From: Liquidambar formosana
Taxonomy: Eukaryota > Streptophyta > Magnoliopsida > Saxifragales > Altingiaceae
Assembly: GCA_039720395.1 (NCBI GenBank)
Contig: CM077826.1
Coordinates: 19,593,053-19,657,052, forward strand
DNA: 64,000 nt
Reading direction: 5' to 3'
The notes beneath the pieces are model-generated. The model made no database searches. It had not been told where the DNA came from and was given only the letters and a program-made list of their open reading frames with translations. This document shows, piece after piece, positions 50,714 through 63,083 of this stretch; position 1 is the stretch's first letter, and each line of letters opens with the position of its first letter. A program made the translations under genes and the position numbers.

Positions 50714-53700
50714 ATGCGGGGACGGCAGCGTGATGTTACCTCGACGTACAAGCGCCCGTCGAAGGACTATTTGAATGTTTTCGGACAGAGAAGGCAGTCC
50801 AGGTACTTCTGAATTGCTTATTGGTTATATCTGTAATTGTACTTAAACGACAAGATTTAACAAGACTTGGAGAGTGGCGCTTGATAATGTCTTTTATAAT
50901 GTGGCATTGCATGATGTTTTTCTAATTCTTTAAATAAAATATCAGCAGCTGGTGAACGAATAATAATATGATAAGAAATAGCAAAGGGTTCCTTGAGATA
51001 AAAGAGTTGTTTTCTCTTTGTGTTTGCTTTTTGTAATTTATGCATATTTTTTTAAGAGAAAAGTGCTGAACAAATTCAATCACCATTTGGACTCCTCGTT
51101 TTGATCGACATTTTTCATTGGTTTTTCCCTTTTGTCCCCATAACAAAATGATCCTAGTTATGCAGTCAGTTTCAAAAATTCCTTTGCCACATGAGTCGGA
51201 ATGGGGCAGTGGTATAATTTCGTCGGTAAGAATGGCATTTCCTAGTTAAATTTAGACTAGACTCTTGACAATATATTACTTGATTTATTTTTTTGGAGAA
51301 GTGAGTGTTTGAGATGATATTTTCTTTCACAAAAATAGTTTATATTTATATAATTGATACTAGACAGTTCGGCTTATTCCTTGTATTGGGTTTAGGCCAT
51401 TCGCAGAATGGCATGGGAAAAGAAACTGCAAACCCTTCATGTAGGAGGTCTTTGCCGCACATACTTGTGGCAAGTCTTTCCTCATTCTTATTTGGCTACC
51501 ACCTTGGGTACGTCCTAAATCTTTGGAGACTCACAATTTTTTCTTCTCTTCTCTTACAATGTTTCTGTGAAGCAAGAAATTGGGACATATAAAATTGTTG
51601 TCGTCATTTGTCTATACAGAGTAGTTAATGAGACACTAGAAAGCATTTCTTTAGATCTTGGCTTTAGCGGGAGTACTCTGGCGGAAGGTACTTTATCCCT
51701 CTCGATCTTATTTTAATTTCTTTTATTTTTGGAATTTAAATTCCATTTTAATAGTTCATCTTATGTCAAATGAAGGTCTAGTGGTGAGTACATGTTTAGG
51801 GGGTGCCTTTGTTGGATCTTTGTTTAGTGGTTGGATTGCGGATGGGGTTGGGCGCCGCAGAGGGTTCCAGCTGTGTGCTTTACCGATGATAATTGGGGCT
51901 TCAATAAGGTAATTTGTCTTTATCCATTAAAAGGCTTGGCACCTGATAATTTCTTGGGGTAAGATGTTCAGTTTAAATCTATCTAGAGAACTACCTTGAA
52001 CTTGGTTGGGTAATGAGATGGGATTTATAATAAAGTGTTTAATTATATTGCATGTTCTTGGTCCCGCTTTTTCACCCTTGCACCTGTTGTATTAGTTTTT
52101 GCACTGGAAGTACTATAAATCAATCTCCTGATAGCTTGCTCTAATTCTCAATATTCCTTTATATCTATTATGATACAGACAAGACTTTGGTTCACTTATT
52201 GTTTTCATAGCCATTTTAAATAAAATAAAGTTCATCACAAGTATCTTCAAACCTGATACTGCAGTGCAACTGCAAAAGATCTGGGGACTATGCTTCTTGG
52301 GAGGTTTTTGGTTGGAACTGGGATGGGTCTCGGGCCATCTGTTGCATCTCTCTATGTGGCAGAGGTATTATAGTACTATTGTTTTTTCTGTGGCTATTAG
52401 TCGACATTGCTTAGCCCCCTTTGTTAGTCAGCCCTAATTTACTTAATTATGCTTTATCTATGAGAGCAGGTTTCACCAGCTTTTGTGAGGGGTACTTACT
52501 GGAGCTTTACTCAAATTGCAACATGTCTTGGACTTATGGGGGCTCTGTTGATTGGAATCCCTGCAAAGGAAATTGTGGGTTGGTAAGAACATTTATGGAA
52601 CTCTATTAGTTTTGGAATTTGGATCATGATTGTGTAATTTATTCCTTTCTGTTTAGACTCATTTAAAGCATTTTTCTGTTTTGATTGGATTTTTGAAGGA
52701 TATATTTTCTTAACCTCATGTACTCAGGTGGCGGGTTTGTTTTTGGGTATCTGCCATTCCTGCTGGAGTACTTGCAATTTTCATGGAGTTCTGTGCAGAG
52801 AGTCCTCATTGGCTTTTCAAGGTCATCTGCTCTCATTTGTTTTTTGTTGTTGTCTAAAATTTTGGATTCAGCAATTGTGTGTGTATGGTTTTTCCCTAGT
52901 GTAGAGCTGTAAATGGACTGGACTTAGTGAAATTTAAATCCATCCCAATAACATATATGTAATTATGTGTGTTTATATATATATATATAAATTAGTCTGA
53001 AAACAATGTAGATTTTTCTTTGTGGATTAGAAGAATGTATTATTTTCGGCAGAAGATTGACAATGAAAATTTACAAATGGTATCCTGTGAAACTACCATA
53101 TTATCCTGATGCAGTTATAAATGGCACATACAAGAAAAAGAACCATGATTAAACGCCCATGTTCTGGATTTTGATCCAAATGACCAGATCTGTAATGGGA
53201 TCAACATTTAATATTCTCAAATTCAGATCTAATTCAGATTCCAATATGGGCTGTTAACAGCCCTGCCTATGTTAAATGATACACACACATCTAGACACAT
53301 GCCTTGTAGGTTCTTGGAAACACTTCATGAGGTTTATTCAAGCATTCATAACTAGCTGTAATTTTTCAAGTGGATAAAATCATTCATGCTTAATGATACT
53401 TTTTGCAAGATGGGCACAAATGTTTCTGTAAATGGCCATAATATGAACAAATACATAGATTATAGGGATGCAATTAATATTTCTAGTGTTATTTTGCATT
53501 CCTCCTCATTTCTATTATTTATTCTATGATCTTCCAATTTGCTTTTGTATAACTTCATACAGCCTTTAAACTTAAAAGCCTAAGCCATTAGGTGGAGGGC
53601 CCAGATAGGTATACGAAGCCATGCCAAATTCAATATTTAAATGATGTGGGATGTGCGGCTTTCCAATACTTCCCCTCACGTGCACACCTACCAAGACAAG

Positions 53701-56700
53701 AACAAGCCTATCACGTAGACAACAAAGACGGACTCACTAACATAAACAGGCCAAAGAAAGGCATGCTCTGATATCATATTAGAACAACACTTAACCCCAA
53801 AAGCTTAAGTTGTTAAGGAAGAGTCAATAATGTATATCAAGCTAACACCCCCTCTCGTGTGGCCCCATCATGCATGTGGAGAGGCAGACAAATAGACAAT
53901 CAAAACCAACAGATAAACTGATGGTGGAATAAACAAATGGAGGTAAGAAGACTTAAACCCAAGACCTAGCAGAAACTAGAGCCATGATACCATGTTAAGT
54001 TTTCAACCTAAAAGCTTAAGCTATTAGGTGGGATGTGGGACTTCCCAATAATATGTGTGTGTAATATCTATATACACACACACACAGATATATGGATAGT
54101 ACAGTCATTTTCTTGATGTGATGTTGTAAGAACATTCTTTGTTGCTTACATATGGTCATTCAATATCTTTGTCCTTTACCTTGGTTTCTTGTATACTTCT
54201 TTGACCGTTGACCTGCTTTATATAATTGTTAATACTCTTCATCAAATGCTTTGATCCATTGGCCAGTTGAGTTTCACTGCTGATCAATTAGCATTCATTG
54301 ATCTTAGTACATGTTTTTATAAGCAGTCATTGATCTTAGTACGTGTTTTTATTGTTTTTAACCATTGAATGCTGATCCATCATCATAGATGCTGACAATT
54401 GTTTCTGAATTTCATTCAGAAAGGAAGAGCTGCTGAAGCTGAAGCTGAATTTGAGAAGCTTTTAGGAGGACTTCACGTCAAGTTTGCAATGGCCGAACTG
54501 TCAAAGTCGAACAGAGGGGATGAGACAGAGGCAGTGAAATTGTCAGAGTTACTCTATGGTCGATATTTTAGAGGTATACATGTTAATTGATTTGTATTTT
54601 CATCTATCACTCACTTTATCTATTTGTTTCCTTCTAAATGAATTCTTAATCATATTATTCATTTTTCAGTGGTTTTCATTGGGTCTACCTTATTTGCTTT
54701 ACAACAGCTCTCTGGTATAAATGCTATATTTTATTTCTCATCAACTGTCTTTAAAAGTGCGGGAGTACCTTCAGGCCTTGCAAACATATGTGTAGGAATT
54801 TCAAATTTATCAGGTACAGATGGATTTACTCTCAAGTATCTTATGCATGCATTCCGAAATCATGGTTAAGCATTTCTTTAAGCGTAGTGCATGAATTTCT
54901 TCAGGTTCAATTCTTGCAACGATTTTGATGGATAAACTAGGAAGGAAGGTACTTCTTCTTGGGAGCTTCTCAGGCATGGTAAGTAAAAAAAACCTTTAGC
55001 CGAAAATCATTATGTCATTAATTGGAAATTCATTGCAGCATATTGTGAACTTGGAGTAATGGTATTAAAACACATTTTCATTCCTCTCTGGAAATGCATG
55101 TGTTATAAAGGTTCTGTATTGACCCTCCAACTTGGGAAACATTTTTTATTTTTATTTTTTTTTACGGTACCTGATTGAATGATTGAATCTTCTCTTCATG
55201 GATGACCATGCTTTTCTGATTGCTGAACAAAACCTAACCAGGTTGAACTTATGCTAATCTGACGTGGAAATATTTAGGGATGACATTTTCTAAGAGATAT
55301 TATTTATTTATGATGTAGTAAGTGAATAAATGTACACAGAAGGCTTACCATAAATTTAAGTTTTGCATAAATATGTATAAAACTTGGAGAGTATGTATCA
55401 CTCTTTTCCTCCCCTTTCCTCCTCTCATGGAGTTCCATGTTGTCTGAAAGTTACTCTTGAAAAGGAAATCATAAACCTAAAGCATTATTTTATGAGACTA
55501 TTAAGTATTTCCTAATGCTACCTGGATATATTAGTTCTACTTTTGACAGGATGTTTTATTTTTTATTCAGAGGGAATTTAATGACATTGGAAAGTAAAAA
55601 TCATCCTGTTTGGGCCAGGTTGAGCATAGAGGCTGGGTTTGTATTATGGCCTTATGGGAAACAGTGCGTGTGAAACTTATGTGCGTAAATATTCTCCTCA
55701 AGGAATGACTATAACTGTGTCATTGAATATGAGTTTGTATTGCAACAATAACACAGCTATTATAATGCCTCACGATCTGATTCAACATGATAGTTACAAG
55801 CATATTTTGAGGTAGATAGGCACTTTATGAAGTTGACGCCCAAAGTTGGATAGATTTGAACTCCTTTTGAAACTGGAGATTGGCTTGCAGCTTTCCCAAC
55901 TAAAGGAACTTCCAGTTATATGTGTCATATGGTCTTGTTGGTCATGTGTGATATACATTTACATGAATAAGAATAGGGGAGGGAGAGAATGTGTCATTCC
56001 TCCTCCCCCGCCGTTTTTTTTCTCCTATCTTATTCTTTGTCTTCTTCTTTCTCCATTTATTCAAACCCAAATCATCTGCTCCAAATTTCAACTAAATCAT
56101 TAGAATTCCCTTTTAAAAATGAGAAAAAAATTCTTCTATTTGCATATAATAGCATGGCCTGAAAAATCAGTATTCAGAGTGGTCAGTTATTCTAATAAAA
56201 TATTGGAGCGATTTAGTCTATACTATAGTGAGAGGCATTTTGTGATTGGTAACTGTGAGAATTACAAAAAATAGTGACTGCAGTGGACATTTGACCAACA
56301 TGATAGGTGTCTGGTAGGTGGGATCTTCAAATGGTCAGTCCTGCATCTGTTTCTGCAATTGTATGACTGATATTGATAAACCATATTTGTTATTTATTAG
56401 GCTCACACCTTAAATTTTGCATTATGTGGATTGCTACTTCTTCACATCTTAACTGACCTTTGTGTCATGAATTTAATTGGTTCAGGCAATGTCAATGGGT
56501 CTTCAAGTAATTGCAGCAAGTTCATATGTACGGGATTCTGGAGCATTGTATCTATCTGTTGGTGGCATGCTGCTGTGAGTTGTCAAGCATAATTGATACT
56601 TAAGAACAATACAGCTTGCGCATTCATTATCTAGTTACTGAATCAAAAATTCAAATTAGAGCTCATACGCTTGCCTGGTTCACTTGTGTTATTGCTGACG

Positions 56701-58208
56701 CGCAGAAGAATGACCATAGTTTAGTGGGCTTATTCCCAATTAGTCCCCCCACCCCCACACACACACACACAAGCAAATGATAAAATAGTTAATTGGCAAG
56801 ACATCTTGATGACTATTCTTGGATCTTTGAAGTAAGTCTTCAGTCATCATGAATTGATGGAAATCATATGATTGTGTTTGAATAGGCAGGCCATTCTTTA
56901 AAATTGGAATTAAGACTCACCCTACCATCGGCAAGGCATGCATACTGAGCCTATATTTAAAGGTCATTGTTTTTTTCGGGGATTATTTCCTGGATAAACA
57001 GTTGCAAAAAAACTGATCAGAGCCTGAGTGAATAAAATATCCTAGAATTTGATCAGTAAGTAGAAAAATTCACTATTGTATAAATTGTTAGAAACTATGC
57101 AGTGGACTCAAACCTGAGTAGGCTATGGTATCTAAAATAGTTTAAACCTCTTTAGATGACTAGGAAAGAGTTTTGAGAAAAAAACTAATGGCTTTATGGA
57201 CTTTTGTTATGTTGTCTGAGTATATTTTGCTAATCGCGAAGTTGCTTATGCAGGGTTGTCTTGACATTTTCTCTAGGTGCTGGTCCAGTACCTGGTATCC
57301 TCCTAGCAGAAATATTCCCTAACCAAATTAGGGCTAAGGCAATGGCAGTCTGCATGTCTGTGCATTGGGTAATTAGTTTTCTGCACTTCTTCCTGTGTCC
57401 TTTTATTGAGATTTGAGAGAGCCTTTTTTCCCCCTGGTTTCGTTGTTTTTCGCTGAATGCAGAATTTAAATACATACATGTGAAGTGTAAACTGAGATTC
57501 ATGATCATGACTCCAACATGCTTATGAATTTGAATTTCACTTGATGTTGCTTTGTGATGGTGATGATCTTTCCAAAAAATAGAAGTTTGAACTCGATAGT
57601 TGATCTTGGCCATGTATGGATTAATTTCTAGTTGGCGTAGAAGTTATGAATGATTATTTTAAATTGACCTTCTTGAAGGAGAAACTACTACTTTTATTTG
57701 GACATTCTCATGGTCCACTTCATATTGAGGAAAAATTTCCTAAGAGCTTGATATAGACTTCAGTAACAATCAATTTGAGATACTTTGGTGTTTTTATGCT
57801 GGTTGCTTCTGTAATAATTGATTCTTGGGGATCATGGAGTATATGTGTCAGCTTTGATCTTAAGGTCCCACACAAATCATCTTTTTAGATCCCTTGTGGT
57901 ACACATACATATATACTATAGGTTTTGGGTTTTTAGTTTTCTTTCGGCCCGAATTTTGCTTTCTCAAATTTATGAACTAGAGTCTAAAGGTGACATTGTT
58001 CTTATAAACTTTGTATCTTTAACAGGTCATAAATTTCTTTGTTGGTCTGTTGTTTTTGCGCTTGCTAGAGCAAGTTGGGCCACAAGTATTGTACACGATC
58101 TTTGCTACCTTTTGCTTTATGGCAGTGGCTTTTGTGAAGAGGAATGTGGTGGAAACCAAAGGAAAATCACTCCAAGAAATTGAGATTGCACTTCTTCCAG
58201 CTGAGTAG
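50714..58208 (+). CDS. SGB1: SGB1-type Golgi hexose transporter (MFS sugar porter)
   Basis: Twelve-span sugar transporter; Arabidopsis SGB1 is a Golgi hexose transporter found as a suppressor of a G-beta mutant. Coding exons: 50714-50802, 51396-51507, 51620-51687, 51776-51908, 52265-52364, 52470-52582, 52728-52821, 54420-54573, 54670-54813, 54905-54978, 56486-56574, 57254-57368, 58026-58208 (stop TAG). From exon 2 all joins keep phase. Motifs: DGVGRRR (loop 2-3), LVGTGMG, ESPHWLFKKGRAAEAEAEFE, ALQQLSGINAIFYFSS, MDKLGRKVLL, GAGPVPG, and the C-terminal VETKGKSLQEIE. Odd: the family N-terminus MRGRQRDV from ATG 50714 is out of frame with exon 2. The frame that joins correctly opens at ATG 50775 (468 residues). 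Either a one-base change in exon 1 or use of the second ATG is implied. Confidence 0.93.
53565..54051 (-). mobile_element. TRIM-like array with three LTR-like blocks in SGB1 intron 7
   Basis: On the minus strand, three similar blocks recur, each with a cttaagctttt- or ggcttaggctttt-like core (about 53985-54051, 53785-53850, 53565-53690). Two are followed by primer-site-like motifs: tggtatcatggc (53981-53992) and tgatatcagagc (53765-53776), both near the initiator-Met consensus. Purine-rich gagaggggg and gtgagggga precede the second and third blocks. This fits LTR-internal-LTR-internal-LTR. Degenerate; borders approximate. Confidence 0.55.
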
Positions 58209-60728
58209 AGGTAATTGTTCTTGTTATTTTCTAAGCTTTTTCACTTTACCAATCTCGAAGAAGGATCTGCTTGGCTAAATGAAATAATTAATTATCTATT
58301 TTTTTTTTTCCTAATCAAAACTTGCAAACCATGAATAATTAGTTCTAGAACTCAGAACTTGTCTTAACTTGCTATTTGGTGGAACAGAGTTACCTCAAAA
58401 TAATTTGATTTAAGAACCTAATTTAATCCTTAATTTTATTTTGTGTAAAACGCAACGGGCACTGCGTTTTTAATTTGAAAATTTCAGGCCAAATAATGAC
58501 CCACCGGAAATTACCTCCCCACACCCCCCCCCCCCCTCTTCTTTTTTCTCTTTGTTGTCAAGCTTGACACTTTTTTTCCTTGCATTTTACTCATTCAAGG
58601 AATTCCTCAACCTCATTCTTATTGTCCCTTCTCTTGTACTTGTAACACCTTCATCCTAACCAATCACGTCTTCGTGGTGCAGTTGTGTTCTCCATATTCA
58701 TGACCAAACAATCAATAAAGATGTGGTTGGGAACATTATGGAAGAATGGCTTTTGGTGGACAATGTCATGTAGTTAAACCATTGTAGTCGATTTTCTCTC
58801 TTTTCTGTTCTTCCCCCCCACCCACCCCCTTTATTTCTTTCTCAAACTAGTTACAGTTTTATCTGATCTGTTCTTGATCATATGAACTTAAATATTCCAT
58901 AGGCTTATTAAATAGTTTTTAAAATTTTTTTGGACTATTGAATTTTCAACTTTTTCTCCATATCTTTCTTTGATTTTGATTCAGTCTCCCATGTTGAATC
59001 CAACATTGTTTGAGCAGTCACAATTAATCCAACATTGTTTGAGACTTCACAGAAGCTTTCATTTGATCAAGCTCAAGCTTAGCTGGCTTCTAAGTTTTGT
59101 CTGTATTTAGATCAGGACTGTGAATGGAGCTGAAACCCAAATGATTAAGCATCACTGAAAACATTGAAAGAATTGCTGAGCTATAGAGGATCATGTTGAT
59201 CTGGAGGGAGATATGGACAACTAGGTAACAGAATGTTCTTCTCAAACATGTTTTGGCATGATCGACATGGTGTCTAGACGATGCCAGTATCGCGAGAATT
59301 TGGTGGATATGCATTCATTAGGTGCTCACCCTGAACGGCCTATGTATATTCTAAGAGATTTTCTCTTTTTCCCTGAATATTCTGTGAGCTCATTGATACT
59401 GTACTTATTGGAATTGTGATGTTACTGGGTTTAATATTTTCATATACTGTTCGAATGCATGCATTGATCCATTGAATGAAATTTAGTCATCGCAGAGGGG
59501 TTTCTGAGCGTGGCTGATTATTCACGTGAAATTTGGCCTGCTTTTTCCTATAATTATATACATGCAAGTCCAAAAATTATTTACCTAATATTGGGGAAAA
59601 TCCTATTCAACACAAATATTGAATTAATGTCAAAGGTTATTTGTATTTTTTTGATTTAATTTTCTAATTTTATCAAAAGAAAACCGAAATACTATGTACG
59701 GTTGGATGATGAAAACTTGTCTGCCACTCTGCTAGTGAAGGAAAGTTTTTTTTGCCAAACGAGGGATTTTTCAAGTCATTAAATTCAAACTAATCCCCTT
59801 GTGATATATAGACCATCACTCCCCCATGATATATAGACCACCATCACTCGAATTTAGGACCTACTTCTTTCCCATCTAAGCTAATCAAGGGAAAACAAAT
59901 ACCTAAGAAGCGGCTAGCTTGCTCCAACCATATCAGCAAGGATCAGACCACCATATATCTTGTACCTCTAAACTCTCACACATACCGTGTAGAATCGTGT
60001 GAGCAATTCTATTGTTCCACATTGGCCGAAGTGTGAGAATGATCATTTTAAGCTCTTGGGTACATTCATCCCTCTTCTTGTAAGCTAGTTTTTGAGAGTG
60101 ATATCTAACCAAGGATTCATATCATTTGGTATGAAGTGTACGCCAAGTCATGAGTTCAAATCGTTGAAGGGGTGGCTTATATAGGTTACATAATGATAGG
60201 TGAGTGAAGCCATAAAAATAAAAAAAGGGCTATCATCGGTGCATTGTCAAGTAGGCATTGGTCATGTGTATACTCACAAACTATTGATTCTACTCCCACC
60301 TTATCCTAATTAGATCCTTTGCCTGAGGCGACATGAAGCCTGGAGAATTTGTATTGAATATGTTGGTTTTATCTGTTTATTACAGAAGTAATGACAGGTC
60401 ATGTAAGCATTTTGAAACGCTTCTATCAAGTCCAAAAGAAATAAAGGTAATTTTCTTTTCACATCGAAGTGATGTACGCTCTCTCACATAGAAGTAGAAC
60501 CCGTATTGTCGCCGGAGAGAATCATGCTATCAATAAGGGGAGAATCCAGCTCACCTTTTTTATACTGACTTGGCAAGATATTAGTGGTTACTGGAAACTA
60601 GGGAAAAGGGACTTTCCGTGCATTGGGGACTGAGGAGATCAGGACTCAGGAGAGTTAAAACCCTCCGGCACCCGGGGCCTAAACCCTTCTGTAAAACCAG
60701 CTTTTCATTTCCTTGCTTCTCTCTTTCG

Positions 60729-60759
<31 letters not shown>

Positions 60760-60797
60760 AGGTACGCATGCATACACCTATAAAATTTCTTAATGCT
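58209..60797. other. SGB1 3' region and intergenic DNA to CCMH
   Basis: Begins with the SGB1 3' UTR (possibly spliced). A C run (about 58523-58537) and a small repeat of gatatatagaccatcac (59805-59845) are seen. At 60105-60235 the string gagttcaaatcgttg recalls a tRNA-like B box, not enough to call a SINE. A CT run at 60727-60757 ends in ctcag/gtacgc (60761/60762), a likely leader-exon donor of CCMH. No gene is seen. Confidence 0.45.
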
Positions 60798-60988
60798 CCG
60801 TTTGGTTGCTGAGAAAAATGTAGGAAAAGTAAAGAGATTATATAATTACAACCTTAAATTATTCGCAATCTGAGAACCGATATAACAACCCCTCCACTCA
60901 ACTGATCCTAATACAACTATTTTGGTTTAGCGGAGTCTATGCTGCTTGTTATGTTTTGTTTTCCTTAATTTTCTCGGCGACCAAACGG
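60798..60988. repeat. Inverted repeat with CCGTTTGG ends in the CCMH leader intron
   Basis: Left arm ccgtttggttgctgagaaaa, right arm ttttctcggcgaccaaacgg, nearly perfect reverse complements over 20 bp; total 191 bp. It lies between the likely leader donor (60762) and the CCMH ATG. Same family as 28854-29033 and 7446-7888. Confidence 0.75.
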
Positions 60989-61256
60989 GTCATCTAGGTC
61001 TTGTATCAAATCTTCGAAATGTTCCTATAAATTGTGTATACCTAGTTTTATGAAATTTGTGTAGAATTGGATCATCTTGGATGCTCAATGAGAATTGGCA
61101 TTGAATAGTTTGCTTGGTTAATTGGTATGGAAACTGTATGATGAAATGCGTCAGTGAAAGAAAAAGTTAAGACTGCTGAAATGGGCCTTATTTTTTCTCC
61201 CCTCTCCCTCCCGCGTGGTTTTGTTAGTTGCTTTGGTGAGGTGATAGCTTTCTGGG

Positions 61257-63083
61257 ATGGAGAATGAAGACGATGTGGCGAAGAAGTCGCAGGTGGTGGA
61301 AGCGCGGGCCAGAAACATCAGTCACAATGTCCGATGCACTGAGTGCGGGAGTCAATCCATTGAAGATTCACAAGCAGATATTGCCATTCTCCTCAGGAAG
61401 GTAATTTTTTTGCTTTCTTTTCCTTTCCTTTTTTCCCCCCTTTCAGAAGTGTACCTTTAAATGAATCATTGACACCACCACGGCACGTCTCATGAGGAAA
61501 TGAAATTGCATTGTCCGTGTTAGTCATCTGAGCTGAGTTATATACTTTCCTGACCCTTGTTTTGTTTTGTAATATTTTATCCTCAATGGTGGTTAAGTAT
61601 GAAGCTTGTTATATCTCAAACTACTTACTAATTAGGGGTGCTCACTCACCCGCTAGACCCGCAAAAACCGCCCAATCCGACCCAACCCGAAGGCATTGGG
61701 CAATTTCAACCTATAGGGTGGGCGGGTAGCGGTTTAGAATTTTATTTTTTTGCAGTTTCGTGGGTGGTTGCGGTTTTGAAATATAAAAACCGACTAAAAC
61801 CCACCCACCCGCATATTTTTATACTTTATTAGATTATACACGTGGCAGTGTCTCATTGGTTCTTCATATTATATTGGACACATGGAAAATGGAGGATGGC
61901 CTTATCTCTTACCGATATTGAATCAGTTTTTTGCATTGTGAAGTCTTTTATCTTTTTGTTTTTATATTTATGCTTGTTTAATTTTATTTTATTCCCAAGT
62001 TAATCGTTATTTTGTAATTTGTATGGCTTGTTTTGACCAAAACAATATTTATAATAATTGAAATGCAGTATGAAAGCCCTCAAAAATTCAAAATAAAATG
62101 GATGGATTTTTAAAAAGTAAAGCAAGGCCTAGCTAAACTTAAATCCGCCAATCCGCCCGCAACCCACCCACCAATCCGCATGGTTTGTGGGTTAAAACCG
62201 CCCAATCATGTGGGCGGATGTAGGTGGGAATTTAATTCACCCGATAAGTTGTGGGTGGGTTGCGGATGAACTCCAAACCCGACCCAAACCGACCCGTGAG
62301 CAATACTAATAGAGCAAATACTGTCCATGTAAATTTAAAAAATTTCCAACCAGCGAATGATTTCTGAAATTACAATGCTTTTCCTCCAACTTAGGTTGGT
62401 TAAGACTTGAGAGGATTGATTTTCGAGTTCGCAGCTATTACCAAATGATAAATAATATTTTTACCATGTCTAGAAACTTGATTTAGGTATTTATACTCTG
62501 TCCTCTCAAGTATTTGTGATTGTAATGAAAATTTTTACCAAATTCTATCAACCTCTTGCTATATTTGTTATCATTGATTTCCGTATGTTCCTTTGATAAT
62601 AATGCCATCAATAACTCAAAAGAATTTTGTCTGACCTAGCACACTGATGATGCTTGTCTTCACTGCAGTTAATTCGTGATGAAATTCATGCTGGGAAATC
62701 TGACAAAGAGATCTTCAAAAAGCTTGAAGAGGATTTTGGGGAGACAGTACTTTATGCCCCAAAATTTGATATGCAGACTGCAGCTTTGTGGCTTTCACCG
62801 GTTAGTTCAAGAGTACCATTTTAAATCATCGGTGAATGTTTTCTTAGATATGTTCTGACTTCAATATTGGGTTTTGTGATAGCTTCTAGTTGCTGGTGCG
62901 GCTGCAGGAATATGGGCTTACAACAAGCACAGGCAAAGGACTAATGTGCATATCATGGCTTTGAACCTTGTTAGAGGTGTGACATTGACCCCGAAAGAGA
63001 AACAGACCATGATAGAGATCTTAACACCTCCTCCTCCAGAAGGAAAGACTCCTTCCTGGTGGAGGAGATGGCTGGGTCAATAA
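61257..63083 (+). CDS. CCMH: Cytochrome c maturation protein CCMH
   Basis: Mitochondrial inner-membrane protein that keeps the haem-binding thiols of apocytochrome c reduced in the plant CCM (system I) pathway. Three exons: 61257-61400, 62669-62800, 62883-63083; GT-AG borders, all phase 0, 158 residues, close to the Arabidopsis length of about 159. The thiol motif is NISHNVRCTECGSQSIEDSQ, with the RCxxC cysteines at residues 27 and 30. The second block GETVLYAPKFDMQTAALWL is also typical of CcmH. A single transmembrane segment LLVAGAAAGIWAY begins exon 3 (residue 93), followed by a basic stretch. The ATG follows a likely spliced leader. Stop TAA 63081-63083. Intron 1 carries an insertion (61635-62304). 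Appears intact. Confidence 0.97.
61635..62304. mobile_element. hAT-like non-autonomous element (670 bp) in CCMH intron 1
   Basis: Begins ggggtgctcactcacccg and ends cgacccgtgagcaat; the inverted cores tgctcac/gtgagca match. Flanks actaatta (61627-61634) and actaatag (62305-62312) agree at six of eight bases, as in an aged 8-bp hAT target duplication. The subterminal parts are rich in acccaccc/gggtgggt repeats. No transposase. Confidence 0.65.

Noticed and set aside
59090..59314. 74-codon minus-strand frame downstream of SGB1
   Set aside because: Opposite to a likely 3' UTR, with no family resemblance.
61638..61832. Small Pro-rich open frame in CCMH intron 1
   Set aside because: It is the repetitive acccaccc end of a hAT-like insertion.
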